The position numbers and the translations under genes were made by a program. 64,000 nt of DNA, taken from the NCBI RefSeq assembly GCF_002943105.1, contig NZ_PTPZ01000006.1, positions 84,309-148,308 on the forward strand, given 5' to 3'. Below are positions 1-10,314 of the stretch, in pieces; within the stretch, counting starts at the first letter, position 1; every line of letters begins with the position of its first letter. The notes below the pieces were generated by a model, which searched no databases, was not told the DNA's origin, and was given only the letters and a program-made list of their open reading frames with translations. The stretch is from Cloacibacterium normanense. Lineage in GTDB: Bacteria; Bacteroidota; Bacteroidia; Flavobacteriales; Weeksellaceae.

Positions 1-362
1 TCATAAAGGAAATTTTGGCAAAATTTGTAGGAGAAATTGAACAAAAACCGCCTGTTTTTTCAGCGATAAAAATAGATGGAAACCGCGCTTATGATTTAGC
101 AAGAGCTGGTCAAGAAGTAGAAATGAAATCTAGGAAAACAACCATTCATTATCTCAATAACATCGAAATTCATCTTCCTTTTGTCACTTTTACCGTAGGT
201 TGTAGCAAAGGAACGTACATCAGAAGTTTGGCTCACGATATTGGTCAAAATTTAGGAGTTGGTGCTTATCTTACTCAACTCAGAAGAACCAAAATAGGAG
301 AGTACCATGTAGAAAATGCCCACGCAGAAATTTTGGAAAATGAGTTTAGATTTTCTGATTAA
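1..362 (+). CDS. truB: tRNA pseudouridine(55) synthase TruB, C-terminal part
   Basis: The reading frame is open to the left edge, so only the C-terminal half is present (about 120 of some 230-300 residues). It contains the family stretch GEIEQKPPVFSAIKIDG followed by RAYDLARAGQEVE, and then the region around TYIRSLAHDIG, which is typical of TruB. The enzyme makes pseudouridine 55 in the T-loop of tRNAs. The catalytic aspartate lies upstream of the window. It is followed after 10 bases by rluF, so two pseudouridine synthases probably share a transcript. Partial only because the window starts inside it. Confidence 0.93.
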   Translation, partial: IKEILAKFVGEIEQKPPVFSAIKIDGNRAYDLARAGQEVEMKSRKTTIHYLNNIEIHLPFVTFTVGCSKGTYIRSLAHDIGQNLGVGAYLTQLRRTKIGEYHVENAHAEILENEFRFSD

Positions 363-372
363 CATTTAAATT

Positions 373-1104
373 TTGCAAAAATTTGTGGAAACGCGTATCA
401 ATAAATATTTATCAGAAGTAGGTTTTTGTTCGAGAAGAGAAGCCGATAAACTTTTGGAACAAGGAAGAATTACCATCAATGGCAAAAAGCCAGAATTAGG
501 AACTAAAGTTTCTGATGCTGATGAAATTTGCGTAGATGGCAAAAACATCAAAAAAACAGAAGAAAAACACATTTATATCGCATTTAACAAACCCATCGGA
601 ATTGTTTGCACCACAGATACCAAACGTGAAAAAAATAACATCGTAGATTACATCAATCACCCGAAAAGAATTTTCCCCATCGGTAGACTTGATAAACCTA
701 GTGAAGGATTGATTTTATTGACTTCTGACGGTGATATTGTGAATAAAATTTTACGCGCCAGAAACAACCACGAAAAAGAATACATTGTACGTGTAGACAA
801 ACCCATTACACCCAAATTTCTAGAAAAAATGCGCAATGGTGTTCCGATTTTAGACACCGTAACCAAAAAATGCGAAGTAGAACAAATCGATACTTTGCAA
901 TTTAGAATTGTACTTACACAAGGTTTAAACCGCCAAATCAGAAGAATGTGCGAATATCTAGGCTACGAAGTAAAAAAACTGAAGCGCATTAGAATAATGA
1001 ACATCAAACTGGATTTACCCATAGGAAAATGGAGATATTTAACCGATGCTGAAATGAAAGAACTGGCTCAACTTCTCCAAGATTCTAGTAAAACGGTGGA
1101 TTAA
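373..1104 (+). CDS. rluF: 23S rRNA pseudouridine(2604) synthase RluF-like
   Basis: The 243-residue protein has an N-terminal S4 RNA-binding domain (about residues 5-60, [18 protein letters not shown]) and an RsuA/RluB-family catalytic domain with the active-site aspartate at D107 in [10 protein letters not shown]. The stretches [14 protein letters not shown] and [11 protein letters not shown] resemble E. coli RluF more than RluB or RsuA, and the long basic tail of E. coli RluF is absent. The first possible start is a TTG at 373; a GTG at 385 would give a start closer to the S4 domain. It lies directly after truB. Confidence 0.88.
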   Translation: MQKFVETRINKYLSEVGFCSRREADKLLEQGRITINGKKPELGTKVSDADEICVDGKNIKKTEEKHIYIAFNKPIGIVCTTDTKREKNNIVDYINHPKRIFPIGRLDKPSEGLILLTSDGDIVNKILRARNNHEKEYIVRVDKPITPKFLEKMRNGVPILDTVTKKCEVEQIDTLQFRIVLTQGLNRQIRRMCEYLGYEVKKLKRIRIMNIKLDLPIGKWRYLTDAEMKELAQLLQDSSKTVD

Positions 1105-1106
1105 AA

Positions 1107-1889
1107 TTATTCTAAAATTTCTACCATAAGTTCTAATAATTCTTTTTTCAATTTGAAATAAGATTTGCTCATGGTTTCTTGGTATTTCCCTAGAGCTTTG
1201 TCTAAAATCTGTATTTCTGAATCGTTATACTTATTGTGTTCGAAGTAAATAAAATCTGCATCCACATATTCTCTTAGCACTTCTTGGTCTTCTTCTTCCA
1301 TATACATGGCAAAAGTAGAAGATAAAAGCTCTGTAACTTTCTTTTTGAAAATCTTTTCTTTAGAAACCATTATGTTTCTGTTTCTCATAATCGTTTCGAA
1401 ATCAAGTCTTTGAGACATAAAATTGATATACGGAACAAACTCTTGAAAAGCATTATAATACTCATCAAAATCTTTATCTGTTTGTGTAAAACGGGTTGCC
1501 AATTCAGAAAATTTTTCTTTCTGTTCATGCGAAGCTTTATGCAAAAGATACTTTAAAATAGCATCATCATTTTCTTTGATTTTTTGGTCAACTTGTTCTT
1601 CTCTTTGTTTTAGAATTTTCAGGACTTTTGGTGTTTGACTTTTGGTGAATTTTGCACCGTCATAATCAAAGGTTTTCAATTTATACGTTCCATTTTGAAT
1701 CATTTCTAAGACTTTAGCATCGTTTTCTAATGCATTTTTTTCAAAGACAAGGCTTACTTTTTCGTCTGAGAAAAAATCTTGAGCTACGACCTCATCTATA
1801 GTAGACGTTTCATTTTCAAGATTTTCGAAAATTGGATTTTTAAAATCATAATAAGAATTAAAAATCTTATGGAAGGACTTTTCATTCAC
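1107..1889 (-). pseudogene. detached C-terminal part of the M48 protease (in-frame stop upstream)
   Basis: This 260-residue frame is highly charged and helical and has no signal or membrane segment. It is in exactly the same frame as the M48 protease upstream: the protease ends with a TAA at 1904-1902, and only four codons (reading YKSI) separate that stop from a GTG here. Reading through the stop gives a continuous protein of about 680 residues. From memory, flavobacterial M48 proteins often carry a C-terminal extension of this kind. I infer a nonsense mutation, probably CAA or GAA to TAA. It could still be translated separately from the GTG. The function of the segment is unknown. Confidence 0.6.
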
Positions 1890-1901
1890 TATGCTTTTAT
1901 A

Positions 1902-3155
1902 TTACTCTCTGAATTCTTCCTCGGAAAGAAATTCTTCTGTATGCGTAAGCATATTATACTCGAAGAGTTTATTGGTAAATTTCTCTGCGTATTTATCAAA
2001 ATGCTTCAAAATGTTTTTAGAAATCCTATTGTCTACCTTTTCAGAAGGAATATTGAGTTTTTTGATGGCTTCAATTCTTTGTTTTATGGTTGGGTGAGAA
2101 GCCCATTGATCTTCAATTTGAAGCTTAGATTTATTATACCTTTCTATTTCATTAATATTGATATACGGCAAATCATTTTTAATTTCATGGTTATTTTCTT
2201 GAGCAAAAAAATGTAACAATGTAGTCTGATTTTGGTAGATATTTTTGGTGTCGGCTTTTACATTTTTGTCAAGGTAAAAATTCATCGCATTAGAAAGCGC
2301 CGATTCTGAAAGGTCTAGTCTTAGAAGAGCAGAGGTTTTAACATCGGCACCTACCACATACGTAGCGATTGCATCTGCATTAAATTCCATCTGTCTGCTT
2401 AGCGACATGTGTTTCAGATATAAAAAATCATAAAACTTAGTCAACACCCATTGTATTCCTTCAATAATCCACGCTGCCAATCTTGTAAAAAGTGCAATTA
2501 TAGCATGAGTACTCGCAAAACTTTCCATAGAATCTGCAAAGCCTTTGTTATTGTACAGCATGTCGTAAATCATTTTATTGGCTTGATTTACATAGCTTCC
2601 TACCTTCATGCTTTTTTGAGAAAAATGTCCAAATTCATGTGCAAGAATCGCTTTTAATTCACTTACCGTAGTGGTATTGATTAAGCCCATTCCTATAGTA
2701 AGATTTTTTCTTACTGGGAAAAACATGCTCCAAAAAGGAGAGTTGTAGTTTACAAAAGCATTTACATCATTAGATAAAAACAGTTTTTTAGGTTGATCTG
2801 TTCCTACTTCTTGTACCACTTCATCTATTAATTTGAAAAATTCAGGTTCTTGATTTCTTTTGATTTCGATAAATGCGCTGGTATCATTTTTCTGAAAATT
2901 AAAAATAAATTTAACCAAGAAAATCAAAATGAAAACCGCCATTCCTATTAATCCACCAGAAAGCAAAATGACCAAATAATTAAATCTAAAATTTACAATG
3001 ATTTCAAATACTAAATAGCCAATAGCAGCGACTAATATTAGTGCCAAAGTGATTAATACTAAATAAACTAAAAAGAATAAAATGATGTAGAGAATAGCCT
3101 TGGTTACTTGTTTTTTATACTCCGAAGAGATAGGAGGTAATGTTTTTTTAGACAT
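1902..3155 (-). CDS. M48-family membrane zinc metalloprotease (probably truncated)
   Basis: 417 residues. Two hydrophobic membrane stretches lie at about residues 18-50 and 60-88. The zinc motif HEFGH is at 173-177, and a likely third ligand, E257, lies in the MEFNAD motif, all as in HtpX/Ste24-type M48 peptidases. Such enzymes cleave membrane or misfolded proteins near the membrane. The protein ends at a TAA after SEEEFRE, and the frame continues without a shift into the next feature, so the C-terminal third seems cut off by one stop codon. The catalytic part is complete and may still be active. Confidence 0.85.
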   Translation of the reverse strand: MSKKTLPPISSEYKKQVTKAILYIILFFLVYLVLITLALILVAAIGYLVFEIIVNFRFNYLVILLSGGLIGMAVFILIFLVKFIFNFQKNDTSAFIEIKRNQEPEFFKLIDEVVQEVGTDQPKKLFLSNDVNAFVNYNSPFWSMFFPVRKNLTIGMGLINTTTVSELKAILAHEFGHFSQKSMKVGSYVNQANKMIYDMLYNNKGFADSMESFASTHAIIALFTRLAAWIIEGIQWVLTKFYDFLYLKHMSLSRQMEFNADAIATYVVGADVKTSALLRLDLSESALSNAMNFYLDKNVKADTKNIYQNQTTLLHFFAQENNHEIKNDLPYININEIERYNKSKLQIEDQWASHPTIKQRIEAIKKLNIPSEKVDNRISKNILKHFDKYAEKFTNKLFEYNMLTHTEEFLSEEEFRE

Positions 3156-4048
3156 TGGTTTAATGATTATTTTTTTGTTTTTTTACTAAAGGAACATAAA
3201 ATCAAATTCTAGAAAAGATTTTTTTGAAAAAAGAGTAGAGTACTCTGAGGAATTATGTGGTATTTCCCATTTTTAAAATTTTTTAAGAAATCTTAAAAAT
3301 AAGAAAGGAGAATTTCTAAGATCTCATGGTTATTGTTTTACAGAGTAAAAATAATAAAAAAGTGGAAAATAAAAAAGACTGATGGCAAAACTTCTTTGCT
3401 TTTCTCAAAGCATTGTCGTTTCTGTCATCAGTCCGGAAACATTGCCTCTGCAACCTTTATTGCTTCAACTCCCGAAAAATGTTTAATTGCATCTTTTTAA
3501 ATTCTATCCGCAGATATTTCTAAAAATTTTGCCATTTTTCATTAAAACATATTCCATTGCTCGGGCAATTTTATCAACTTGAATTTGGGTTGAGCTATTT
3601 TCTTGTCAAACACTTCTGTATTCTTCTGAAAAACAACCAAAGTCTACGTTGACTATTTTTAAGTCTTACTTTAAGAATCTAAGTTTCTTTATCTTTTTGT
3701 TTCAAAATTCTTGTGAGAAAATTTTAAAAAACTATTTATTAATAAATTAAACTTTGTTCTTTTTTTGGTATCAAAATCAAGTTTGAAGAAACTTCACAAC
3801 TCTCATTTTTCTACCTAAAAGTTTGACTTGTTTATTGATGTAAAGGTAGCGTAGAAATTTACTTTTTATAGACTAATTTGCTTTCTGTTTACTCACTTTA
3901 AGATATGATTTATGCACAATCATTTTCATCTAAAAGTCTTTATTGATAGACGTTTGTAATTTTATGCACAAAACAAACACTTAGGTAGTCATGTAAAAAT
4001 GTATTAGTTTTTAATTTTCAATAGATTGAAAAGTTATCAATTACCAGA
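3156..4048. other. 893-bp gene-free stretch with decayed coding traces and a hairpin
   Basis: No intact gene is visible between the M48 protease and the DUF779 gene. On the minus strand, between about 3430 and 3640, short protein-like pieces appear in different frames, for example IQVDKIARAMEYVLMKNGK and KHFSGVEAIKVAEAMF. They are broken by stops and frameshifts, as expected of a decayed gene. An inverted repeat (GACTGATG at 3377-3384 with CATCAGTC at 3426-3433) encloses a second small stem and could be a terminator or an element end. The remainder (3700-4040) is very AT-rich with nothing I recognise. Confidence 0.4.
3377..3433. repeat. inverted repeat / hairpin in gene-free stretch
   Basis: A perfect 8-bp stem (GACTGATG/CATCAGTC) encloses a 41-base loop that itself contains CTTTG...CAAAG. 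It is not followed by a T-run in the usual terminator position on either strand, so its role is unclear. Confidence 0.5.
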
Positions 4049-4423
4049 TTACTCCATTCTTTTTACAGGCTCTAAATTTTTCAATTCTTCCTCAGTAAAA
4101 AGTCTGTAAATAATTTTAAAAGTCTTTCCTAATGGTGTTTCCAGAGAAAAACCGCCTGGTCCGAAACCTTCTGTAACATCTAGCGTGAAATGTGAAAATT
4201 TCCAATATTCAAATAAATCTCTATCGATCCAAAATTCAAAACCATCTACCAAACCAATCATGGCATCATTGGTTCTTACGTAGAAACCTCCTTTTTCAAA
4301 ACATTGAGGTTGTGTTCCTTCGCAGCAACCCCCAGCTTGGTAAAACATTAAATCACCGTGTTTTTCTTTTAGCGTTTTAATGACTTCCAACGCTTTTTCT
4401 GTTACGTCTAAACTTTTTACCAT
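4049..4423 (-). CDS. DUF779 family protein
   Basis: The 124-residue protein has the DUF779 features: a cysteine-rich AGGCCEGTQPQC stretch near residues 31-42, the FWIDRDLFEYWKFS stretch and the FGPGGFSLET stretch. The family is commonly encoded beside NAD-dependent aldehyde dehydrogenases of the ExaC/AldA type, and here it follows one after 76 bases on the same strand, probably in one transcript. Its molecular role is not known; the clustered cysteines suggest metal binding, which is an inference. Confidence 0.88.
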   Translation of the reverse strand: MVKSLDVTEKALEVIKTLKEKHGDLMFYQAGGCCEGTQPQCFEKGGFYVRTNDAMIGLVDGFEFWIDRDLFEYWKFSHFTLDVTEGFGPGGFSLETPLGKTFKIIYRLFTEEELKNLEPVKRME

Positions 4424-4499
4424 TTCTAAATTTTTTTTATAAAATTAAAAAAAGGAATGCTGATGAACAACATTCCTTAAAGTTTAAATCACAAGTGAA

Positions 4500-6005
4500 C
4501 TAGAAAAATCCTAGTTTATTTTTGTTGTAAGAAATCAACATGTTTTTTGATTGTCTGTAATGATCAAGCATCATTTTGTGGTTTTCTCTACCAATACCAG
4601 ATTGTTTGTAACCGCCAAAAGGTGCACCAGCTGGATATGCGTGATATTGGTTTACCCAAACTCTACCAGCTTTTATCGCTCTAGGAACTCTGTATAATTC
4701 ATGTGCATCTCTCGTCCAAACTCCAGCTCCAAGTCCATACATAGTATCGTTCGCAATTTCTATCGCTTCTTCTGTAGATTTAAAAGTAGTTACCGCTAAA
4801 ACTGGCCCAAAAATCTCTTCTTGGAAGATTCTCATCTTGTTGTGCCCTTTAAAAATGGTTGGCTGAATGTAATATCCACCTTCTAAATCTCCACCTAGAT
4901 GATTCACTTCTCCACCACAAAGCAATTCCGCACCTTCTTCTTTGCCTAATTTGATGTAAGAAAGAATTTTATCTTTTTGAATTTGTGAAGCTTGAGCTCC
5001 CATCATTACGGTTGGGTCAAGAGGATTTCCTGTTTTGATGGCTTTAGTTCTTTCTACCACTCTTTCTAAGAATTTATCAGCTATAGATTCATGAACCAAT
5101 AATCTAGAAGGACAAGTACAGATTTCACCTTGATTTAGAGCAAATAATACCGCTCCTTCAATGGCTTTGTCAAAAAATTCATCATCTGCATCCATCACAG
5201 AAGGGAAGAAGATGTTTGGAGATTTTCCTCCCAATTCTAAAGTCACTGGAATAATATTTTCTGTAGCATATTGCATTACCATTCTACCTGTAGCTGTAGA
5301 ACCAGTAAACGCTGCTTTTGCCACTTTTGGATTGGTTACTAAAGTTCTTCCTAACTCAGCGCCAAAACCATTGACAATATTCACCACACCTGCAGGAAGT
5401 AAATCTTCAATTAGCTCCATTAAAACCATAATAGAAATAGGCGTACTTTCTGCTGGTTTCAGAACTACGCAGTTTCCTGCAGCTAGAGCAGGAGCAAGTT
5501 TCCAAACCGCCATTAGAATAGGGAAGTTCCAAGGAATAATTTGTGCAATTACCCCAATTGGTTCGTGTACGATAATAGAAACGGTGTCTTTGTCTAACTC
5601 AGAAATAGAACCTTCTTCAGCTCTTATTACACTTGCAAAATATCTGAAATGATCTACTGCTAAAGGTAAATCCGCTGCTAATGTCTCTCTTACAGCTTTA
5701 CCATTATCTACAGTTTCTACTGCAGCGATATAAGGTAGATTTTCCTCAATTCTATCCGCAATTTTATTCAAAATAATGCTGCGTTCTGTCGCAGAAGTTT
5801 CGCTCCATGTTTTGAAAGCTTCAGATGCAGCATCTACAGCCATTTCTATGTCTTGTTTCGCAGAATGTGCAGCTTTTGCCATAACTTTTCCATCAAGTGG
5901 AGAAAGCACTTCGAAATACTGTCCTGTAGAAGGAGCAGTCCATTTTCCGTTAATGTAGTTGTCGTATTTTTCTTTTAAAACCGGACGATTGATGTGTGTT
6001 GACAT
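4500..6005 (-). CDS. NAD-dependent aldehyde dehydrogenase (ExaC/AldA type)
   Basis: 501 residues, full length for the family. The catalytic cysteine is C296 in GEICTCPSR and the general-base glutamate is E257 in TLELGGKSP; the cofactor-binding PWNFP is near 158-162. It oxidises aldehydes such as acetaldehyde to the acids in the cytoplasm. The C-terminal [14 protein letters not shown] is typical of ExaC-like enzymes that occur with a DUF779 partner. It is divergent from the AraC-type regulator that starts 195 bases away, so that protein is the likely regulator. The exact substrate cannot be read from the sequence. Confidence 0.93.
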   Translation of the reverse strand: MSTHINRPVLKEKYDNYINGKWTAPSTGQYFEVLSPLDGKVMAKAAHSAKQDIEMAVDAASEAFKTWSETSATERSIILNKIADRIEENLPYIAAVETVDNGKAVRETLAADLPLAVDHFRYFASVIRAEEGSISELDKDTVSIIVHEPIGVIAQIIPWNFPILMAVWKLAPALAAGNCVVLKPAESTPISIMVLMELIEDLLPAGVVNIVNGFGAELGRTLVTNPKVAKAAFTGSTATGRMVMQYATENIIPVTLELGGKSPNIFFPSVMDADDEFFDKAIEGAVLFALNQGEICTCPSRLLVHESIADKFLERVVERTKAIKTGNPLDPTVMMGAQASQIQKDKILSYIKLGKEEGAELLCGGEVNHLGGDLEGGYYIQPTIFKGHNKMRIFQEEIFGPVLAVTTFKSTEEAIEIANDTMYGLGAGVWTRDAHELYRVPRAIKAGRVWVNQYHAYPAGAPFGGYKQSGIGRENHKMMLDHYRQSKNMLISYNKNKLGFF

Positions 6006-6200
6006 AATTTGTTGAATTTTTAATTTTCAGCCAAATTATCTTAAACATGACAAATGTCATGGTAAAATCGTCTCAAATAATAGTATAATAGTGTTTTGAA
6101 AATATTGATTATAATACTTTAATATAAATCTTGTTTGATTGAAAAATTATTATATATTTAGCCAAATTGATTATTTTATCAAAAATATCATTCATAGTTT

Positions 6201-7145
6201 ATGATACGAGAAGACAAACATTTGCTCTATACCCCTGAATTAACGGGACATGAGCAATTACAAAATATAATAGAAAACAAGACTACTTTCACCTTAAATA
6301 ATTGTGAATTTTCTTTGTATGAAACGCACAAGAAGACAGAAGATGTTAAACTAAAGTTTAATGATTTGACTTTTACAGCGATGTTACGAGGGAAAAAGCA
6401 CATGAAATTGGAAAATAAATCTGAGTATTTTGATTATTTTCCTGGTGAAACGGTTTTAGTTTCTCCCGGTGAAACAATGGTCATCGATTTTCCAGAGGCA
6501 GACGAAACTCCTTCACAATGTATTGCATTAAGTTTCAGTCCAGATTTTGTAGAAGAATCTTTGCATTATCTCAATACCAAATTGATGAAAGTAGACGAAA
6601 GCACTTGCTGGAGAATTTCTAGCGAAGAATTTTATCTGTTCAACAGTTTACCACTTGCTTCTGCAACCAATAATCTCATGAGAATTGCCATGGAAGATAA
6701 CATGAATAAGGATATTATGGCAGATTTGGCGCTGAAAGAATTATTGGTGAGATTGATGCAAACTCAAGCAGGAAAACTCATTGAAAACGATTACAAAACC
6801 CTGAAAACTTCAAACCGATTGGCTTTTATCATAGACTATATTAAAAACAATCTTCATCAAAAATTAAGTATTGAACATTTGGCAAAATTGGCTTTCGTAA
6901 GCAAATCTAATTTCTTTAAACTTTTTAAATACGAACTCGGAACGTCTCCAAATGAATATATTCTTCAGCAAAGAATAAAACGTGCTAAAGAATTGCTCAA
7001 AGAAAACCAAAGCATTAAAGAAGTAGCTTTTGCGACTGGTTTTTCTGATACCAATCATCTCATCAAAACCTTTAAAACTTTTGAAGGTATTACTCCGAAA
7101 AATTATCAACGAAATTTATTTTCAGAATATAAAATCGTTTCTTAA
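6201..7145 (+). CDS. AraC-family transcriptional regulator
   Basis: 314 residues. The N-terminal two thirds resembles the AraC N-terminal sensing domain (FPGETVLVSPGE in a cupin-like context). The C-terminal 100 residues hold the two helix-turn-helix motifs of AraC proteins (LSIEHLAKLAFVSKSNFFKLFKYELG, then SIKEVAFATGFSDTNHLIKTFK). It is transcribed away from the aldehyde dehydrogenase operon and ends at a strong hairpin terminator. I infer that it activates the dehydrogenase in response to an aldehyde or alcohol. Confidence 0.9.
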   Translation: MIREDKHLLYTPELTGHEQLQNIIENKTTFTLNNCEFSLYETHKKTEDVKLKFNDLTFTAMLRGKKHMKLENKSEYFDYFPGETVLVSPGETMVIDFPEADETPSQCIALSFSPDFVEESLHYLNTKLMKVDESTCWRISSEEFYLFNSLPLASATNNLMRIAMEDNMNKDIMADLALKELLVRLMQTQAGKLIENDYKTLKTSNRLAFIIDYIKNNLHQKLSIEHLAKLAFVSKSNFFKLFKYELGTSPNEYILQQRIKRAKELLKENQSIKEVAFATGFSDTNHLIKTFKTFEGITPKNYQRNLFSEYKIVS

Positions 7146-7151
7146 ATAAAC

Positions 7152-7187
7152 AAAAAACCGCTTCAAGAAATTTGAAGCGGTTTTTTT
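7152..7187. terminator. bidirectional Rho-independent terminator
   Basis: The stem CCGCTTCAA/TTGAAGCGG is flanked by A-run and T-run and lies between the convergent araC-type gene and fadE, so it can serve both. Confidence 0.85.
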
Positions 7188-7210
7188 GAATATAATTGAA
7201 TTAACAAATT

Positions 7211-8986
7211 TTAGTAAGAATTTTTCTCTACAAAATGCTTAGCAATTTTCTCAGTTAACGCGATTACGTTTGGCTGATTGGTATATTTTGTAAATCTTCT
7301 AAGACCAGAAAGCATCATTCTTTGCTCATCTCCATCAGCAAAAGAAACAATTCCTTCTTTAGCAGAAGTAATTACAGCTTCTACCGCTTTGTAAAGGTTT
7401 AATTGTGCCATTGCTGCTTCTATAGAATCTGGACCGAAGTTTTTCTCAACTCTTAGAATTGCAGATTCTGCCATATAGATTTGGTTCAAGATTTCTGAAG
7501 CATTGATTAACAAGTGTTGTTGTTTTTCAATCTCCATCATGTATTTCTGAAGTGCAGCACCAGAAACCATTAAGAATACTTTCTTAAGATTTGCGATGAT
7601 TGCTTTTTCTTCTGACATAAATTCTGAATAATCAGGCGTTTCGAAAGAAGGAATACCCATTAATTCTTTACCCACTGCCATTGCAGGAGACATTAAATCG
7701 ATTTCGCCTTTAAAAGCTCTCTTAATTAACATTCCTACAGAAAGAAGTCTGTTGATTTCGTTTGTACCTTCATAAATTCTAGAAATTCTGGCATCTCTCC
7801 AAGCTGCTTCCATTGGTGTGTCTTCAGAGAATCCCATACCTCCAAAAATCTGAATTCCTTCATCTGCTGCTTTTTGAGCGATGTCTGAAACATATACTTT
7901 AAGGATAGAACATTCTACCGCGAATTCTTCTACACCTTTTAACTCAGCTTCTTGATGAGACATTCCACCAGCAACAAGTGCATCAATTTTATCTTGAATA
8001 TCTTGAGCCGCTCTATAAGATCCAGCTTCTGAAACGAAAGTAGCAGTAGCCATTTCCGCTAATTTTTTTCTAATGGCTCCGAAAGTAGAAATAGGAGTAT
8101 TGAACTGTTTTCTTTCGTTCGCATAGTTTACAGAAAGGTTGAAAATTCTTCTCTGTGCATCTAAACAAGCTGCAGCCAATTTAATTCTACCTACATTTAA
8201 TGCATTTAAAGCGATTTTGAAACCATTGTTTCTTTCACCCAAAAGACATTCTACAGGAACTTTCATATCATTGAAGAAAACCTGACGAGTAGAAGAAGCT
8301 CTAATCCCTAATTTGTGCTCTTCTTCACCGAAAGTAAGGCTTTCAGGATTTTCTAGTTCGCTTCTATTTACTACGAAACCAGTGATATTTTTGTCATCAT
8401 CAATTTTAGCAAAGAATGTGAATGTATCTGCAAAACCTGCGTTAGAAATCCACATTTTTTGACCATTAATGATATAATGTTTACCATCTTCAGACAATTT
8501 AGCTTTTGTTTTTCCAGAGTTTGCATCAGAACCAGCATCTGGCTCAGTTAAACAGTATGCTCCGAATTTAGTTCCAGCTGCTAAATCTGGTAAATATTTT
8601 TGTTTTTGAGCTTCGGTTCCGTATAATAGGATAGGAAGCGTACCAATTCCAGTGTGTGCTCCATAAGCAGTTGCCAATGAACCAGTTGCGCCAGAAATGT
8701 AATCACAAGCAATCATAGTAGATACAAAACCAAGACCAAGACCTCCGTAATTTTCAGGAACTGCGATTCCTAAGAATCCCATTTCACCGATTTGTTTCAT
8801 ACACTCTTCAGTGAATGCGTAGTCTTTTTTCTCGAAACGCTCTTTGTTAGGAACTACAACTTTGTCAATAAATTCTCTTGCAGAGTCGCGAAGCATTTTT
8901 TGTTCCTCAGAAAAATCTTCCATCGTGAAGATATTCTTAGCTTCTATTTCTTTTATTAGGAATTCTCCTCCTTTTAATGTGCTCAT
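7211..8986 (-). CDS. fadE: acyl-CoA dehydrogenase, FadE type
   Basis: 591 residues. An acyl-CoA dehydrogenase core with the FAD/substrate motif YCLTEPDAGSDA is followed by the catalytic region RIYEGTNEINR, and a C-terminal extension of about 180 residues is present, as in Bacillus FadE (about 594 residues). It catalyses the first, FAD-dependent step of fatty-acid beta-oxidation and passes electrons to ETF (etfBA are at 23410-25189). It is the last gene of marR-fadN-fadA-fadE. The gap to fadA (8987-9107) contains AT-rich repeats. The substrate chain length is unknown. Confidence 0.92.
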   Translation of the reverse strand: MSTLKGGEFLIKEIEAKNIFTMEDFSEEQKMLRDSAREFIDKVVVPNKERFEKKDYAFTEECMKQIGEMGFLGIAVPENYGGLGLGFVSTMIACDYISGATGSLATAYGAHTGIGTLPILLYGTEAQKQKYLPDLAAGTKFGAYCLTEPDAGSDANSGKTKAKLSEDGKHYIINGQKMWISNAGFADTFTFFAKIDDDKNITGFVVNRSELENPESLTFGEEEHKLGIRASSTRQVFFNDMKVPVECLLGERNNGFKIALNALNVGRIKLAAACLDAQRRIFNLSVNYANERKQFNTPISTFGAIRKKLAEMATATFVSEAGSYRAAQDIQDKIDALVAGGMSHQEAELKGVEEFAVECSILKVYVSDIAQKAADEGIQIFGGMGFSEDTPMEAAWRDARISRIYEGTNEINRLLSVGMLIKRAFKGEIDLMSPAMAVGKELMGIPSFETPDYSEFMSEEKAIIANLKKVFLMVSGAALQKYMMEIEKQQHLLINASEILNQIYMAESAILRVEKNFGPDSIEAAMAQLNLYKAVEAVITSAKEGIVSFADGDEQRMMLSGLRRFTKYTNQPNVIALTEKIAKHFVEKNSY

Positions 8987-8999
8987 ATTATTATTTTTT

Positions 9000-9105
9000 T
9001 ATTCTGTATAATGTAAAATGTATAAAGTACAAAGTACATTTGGTTAATTTATTTTTTTTGAAATTTTAAAAGATACATTGTACATCGTACATTGTACTTT
9101 CTACG
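9000..9105. repeat. low-complexity inverted repeats between fadA and fadE
   Basis: Short words of the type GTACAAAGTACA on one side and TGTACATCGTACATTGTAC on the other form imperfect inverted repeats. The type recurs in other gaps of this window as simple intergenic repeats; no gene is present. Confidence 0.55.
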
Positions 9106-9107
9106 AT

Positions 9108-10292
9108 TTAAAGAAGTTCAATTACACTTGCAGCGCCTTGTCCTGTTCCTACACACATAGAAACCATTCCGTATTTCACGCCTCTTAATTTCATTTCGTC
9201 AAGAAGTTGAACCGTCAATTTAGTTCCTGTACAACCTAGAGGGTGACCAAGAGCGATTGCTCCACCATTTACATTTAATATTTCTGGGTTTAAATCCAAT
9301 TCTTTTTTAATGGCAACTGACTGAGAAGCAAAGGCTTCGTTCAATTCAATTAAACCAATATCTTGAAGAGAAAGCCCTGCTTGTTTTAGCGCTTTTGGAA
9401 TGGCGTAAATTGGGCCAACTCCCATAATTCTAGGCTCTAAACCAACAGCTGCATAAGAAACTAGTCTTGCGATAGGTTCAAGATTCAATTCTTTTACCAT
9501 TTCTTCTGACATTACTACTACGAAAGCAGCACCATCAGACATCTGAGAAGAGTTTCCTGCTGTAACAGAACCTCCAGCAGCAAAAACTGGTCTTAATTTT
9601 GCCAAACCTTCGATAGAAGTATCTGCTCTAGGACCTTCGTCTACTGAGAAATCAAATTTTTTGGTTTGAACTTTTTGATTTTCGTCTAAGAAATTATATT
9701 CTACAGGAATTGGAACGATTTGTTTGGCGAATTTTCCTTCAGCAATAGCTTTCAAAGCTTTTTGATGAGATTCAAAAGCAAATTGGTCTTGTTCTTCTCT
9801 TGTAATTTTATATTGCTTAGCAACTTCTTCTGCAGTATAACCCATTCCCCAATAATAATCTGGGTTAGATTTTGCGTAATGACTTTCTGGAACTGGTTTA
9901 TAACCGCCCATTGGAATGAAAGACATAGATTCTGCACCTCCTGCAATAATACAATCTGCCATTCCTGCTTGAATTTTAGCAGAAGCAATCGCAATCGCTT
10001 CAGAACCAGATGCACAATATCTGTTTACGGTAACTCCTGGAACTTTATCGGTATTTAATCCCATTAAAGAAATCAAACGTGCCACGTTTAAGCCTTGTTC
10101 TGCTTCTGGCATTGCGTTACCAACGATTAAATCGTCGATTCTATCTTTATCTAGCTGAGGCAAATCTGCCATCAATTTTTCTATCACTTTTGCAGCCATT
10201 ACATCTGGTCTGGTAAATCTTAAACTTCCTTTCGGAGCTTTACCTACCGCTGTTCTGTAACCTGCTACTATATATGCTGTTTTATTTGACAT
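9108..10292 (-). CDS. fadA: acetyl-CoA acyltransferase (3-ketoacyl-CoA thiolase)
   Basis: 394 residues of a complete type II thiolase. The nucleophilic cysteine is C93 in NRYCASGSEAI, the NEAFASQ motif is present, and the C-terminal motifs are GGAIALGHPLGCTG and MCVGTGQG. It performs the thiolytic last step of beta-oxidation and releases acetyl-CoA. It lies between fadN and fadE, the order found in the Bacillus fadNAE operon. Confidence 0.93.
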   Translation of the reverse strand: MSNKTAYIVAGYRTAVGKAPKGSLRFTRPDVMAAKVIEKLMADLPQLDKDRIDDLIVGNAMPEAEQGLNVARLISLMGLNTDKVPGVTVNRYCASGSEAIAIASAKIQAGMADCIIAGGAESMSFIPMGGYKPVPESHYAKSNPDYYWGMGYTAEEVAKQYKITREEQDQFAFESHQKALKAIAEGKFAKQIVPIPVEYNFLDENQKVQTKKFDFSVDEGPRADTSIEGLAKLRPVFAAGGSVTAGNSSQMSDGAAFVVVMSEEMVKELNLEPIARLVSYAAVGLEPRIMGVGPIYAIPKALKQAGLSLQDIGLIELNEAFASQSVAIKKELDLNPEILNVNGGAIALGHPLGCTGTKLTVQLLDEMKLRGVKYGMVSMCVGTGQGAASVIELL

Positions 10293-10314
10293 ATTTTTTA
10301 AATTTTAAATTTTG

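Noticed and set aside
1779..2216. 145-codon plus-strand frame opposite the M48 gene
   Set aside because: Antisense shadow of the protease coding sequence, with no independent support.
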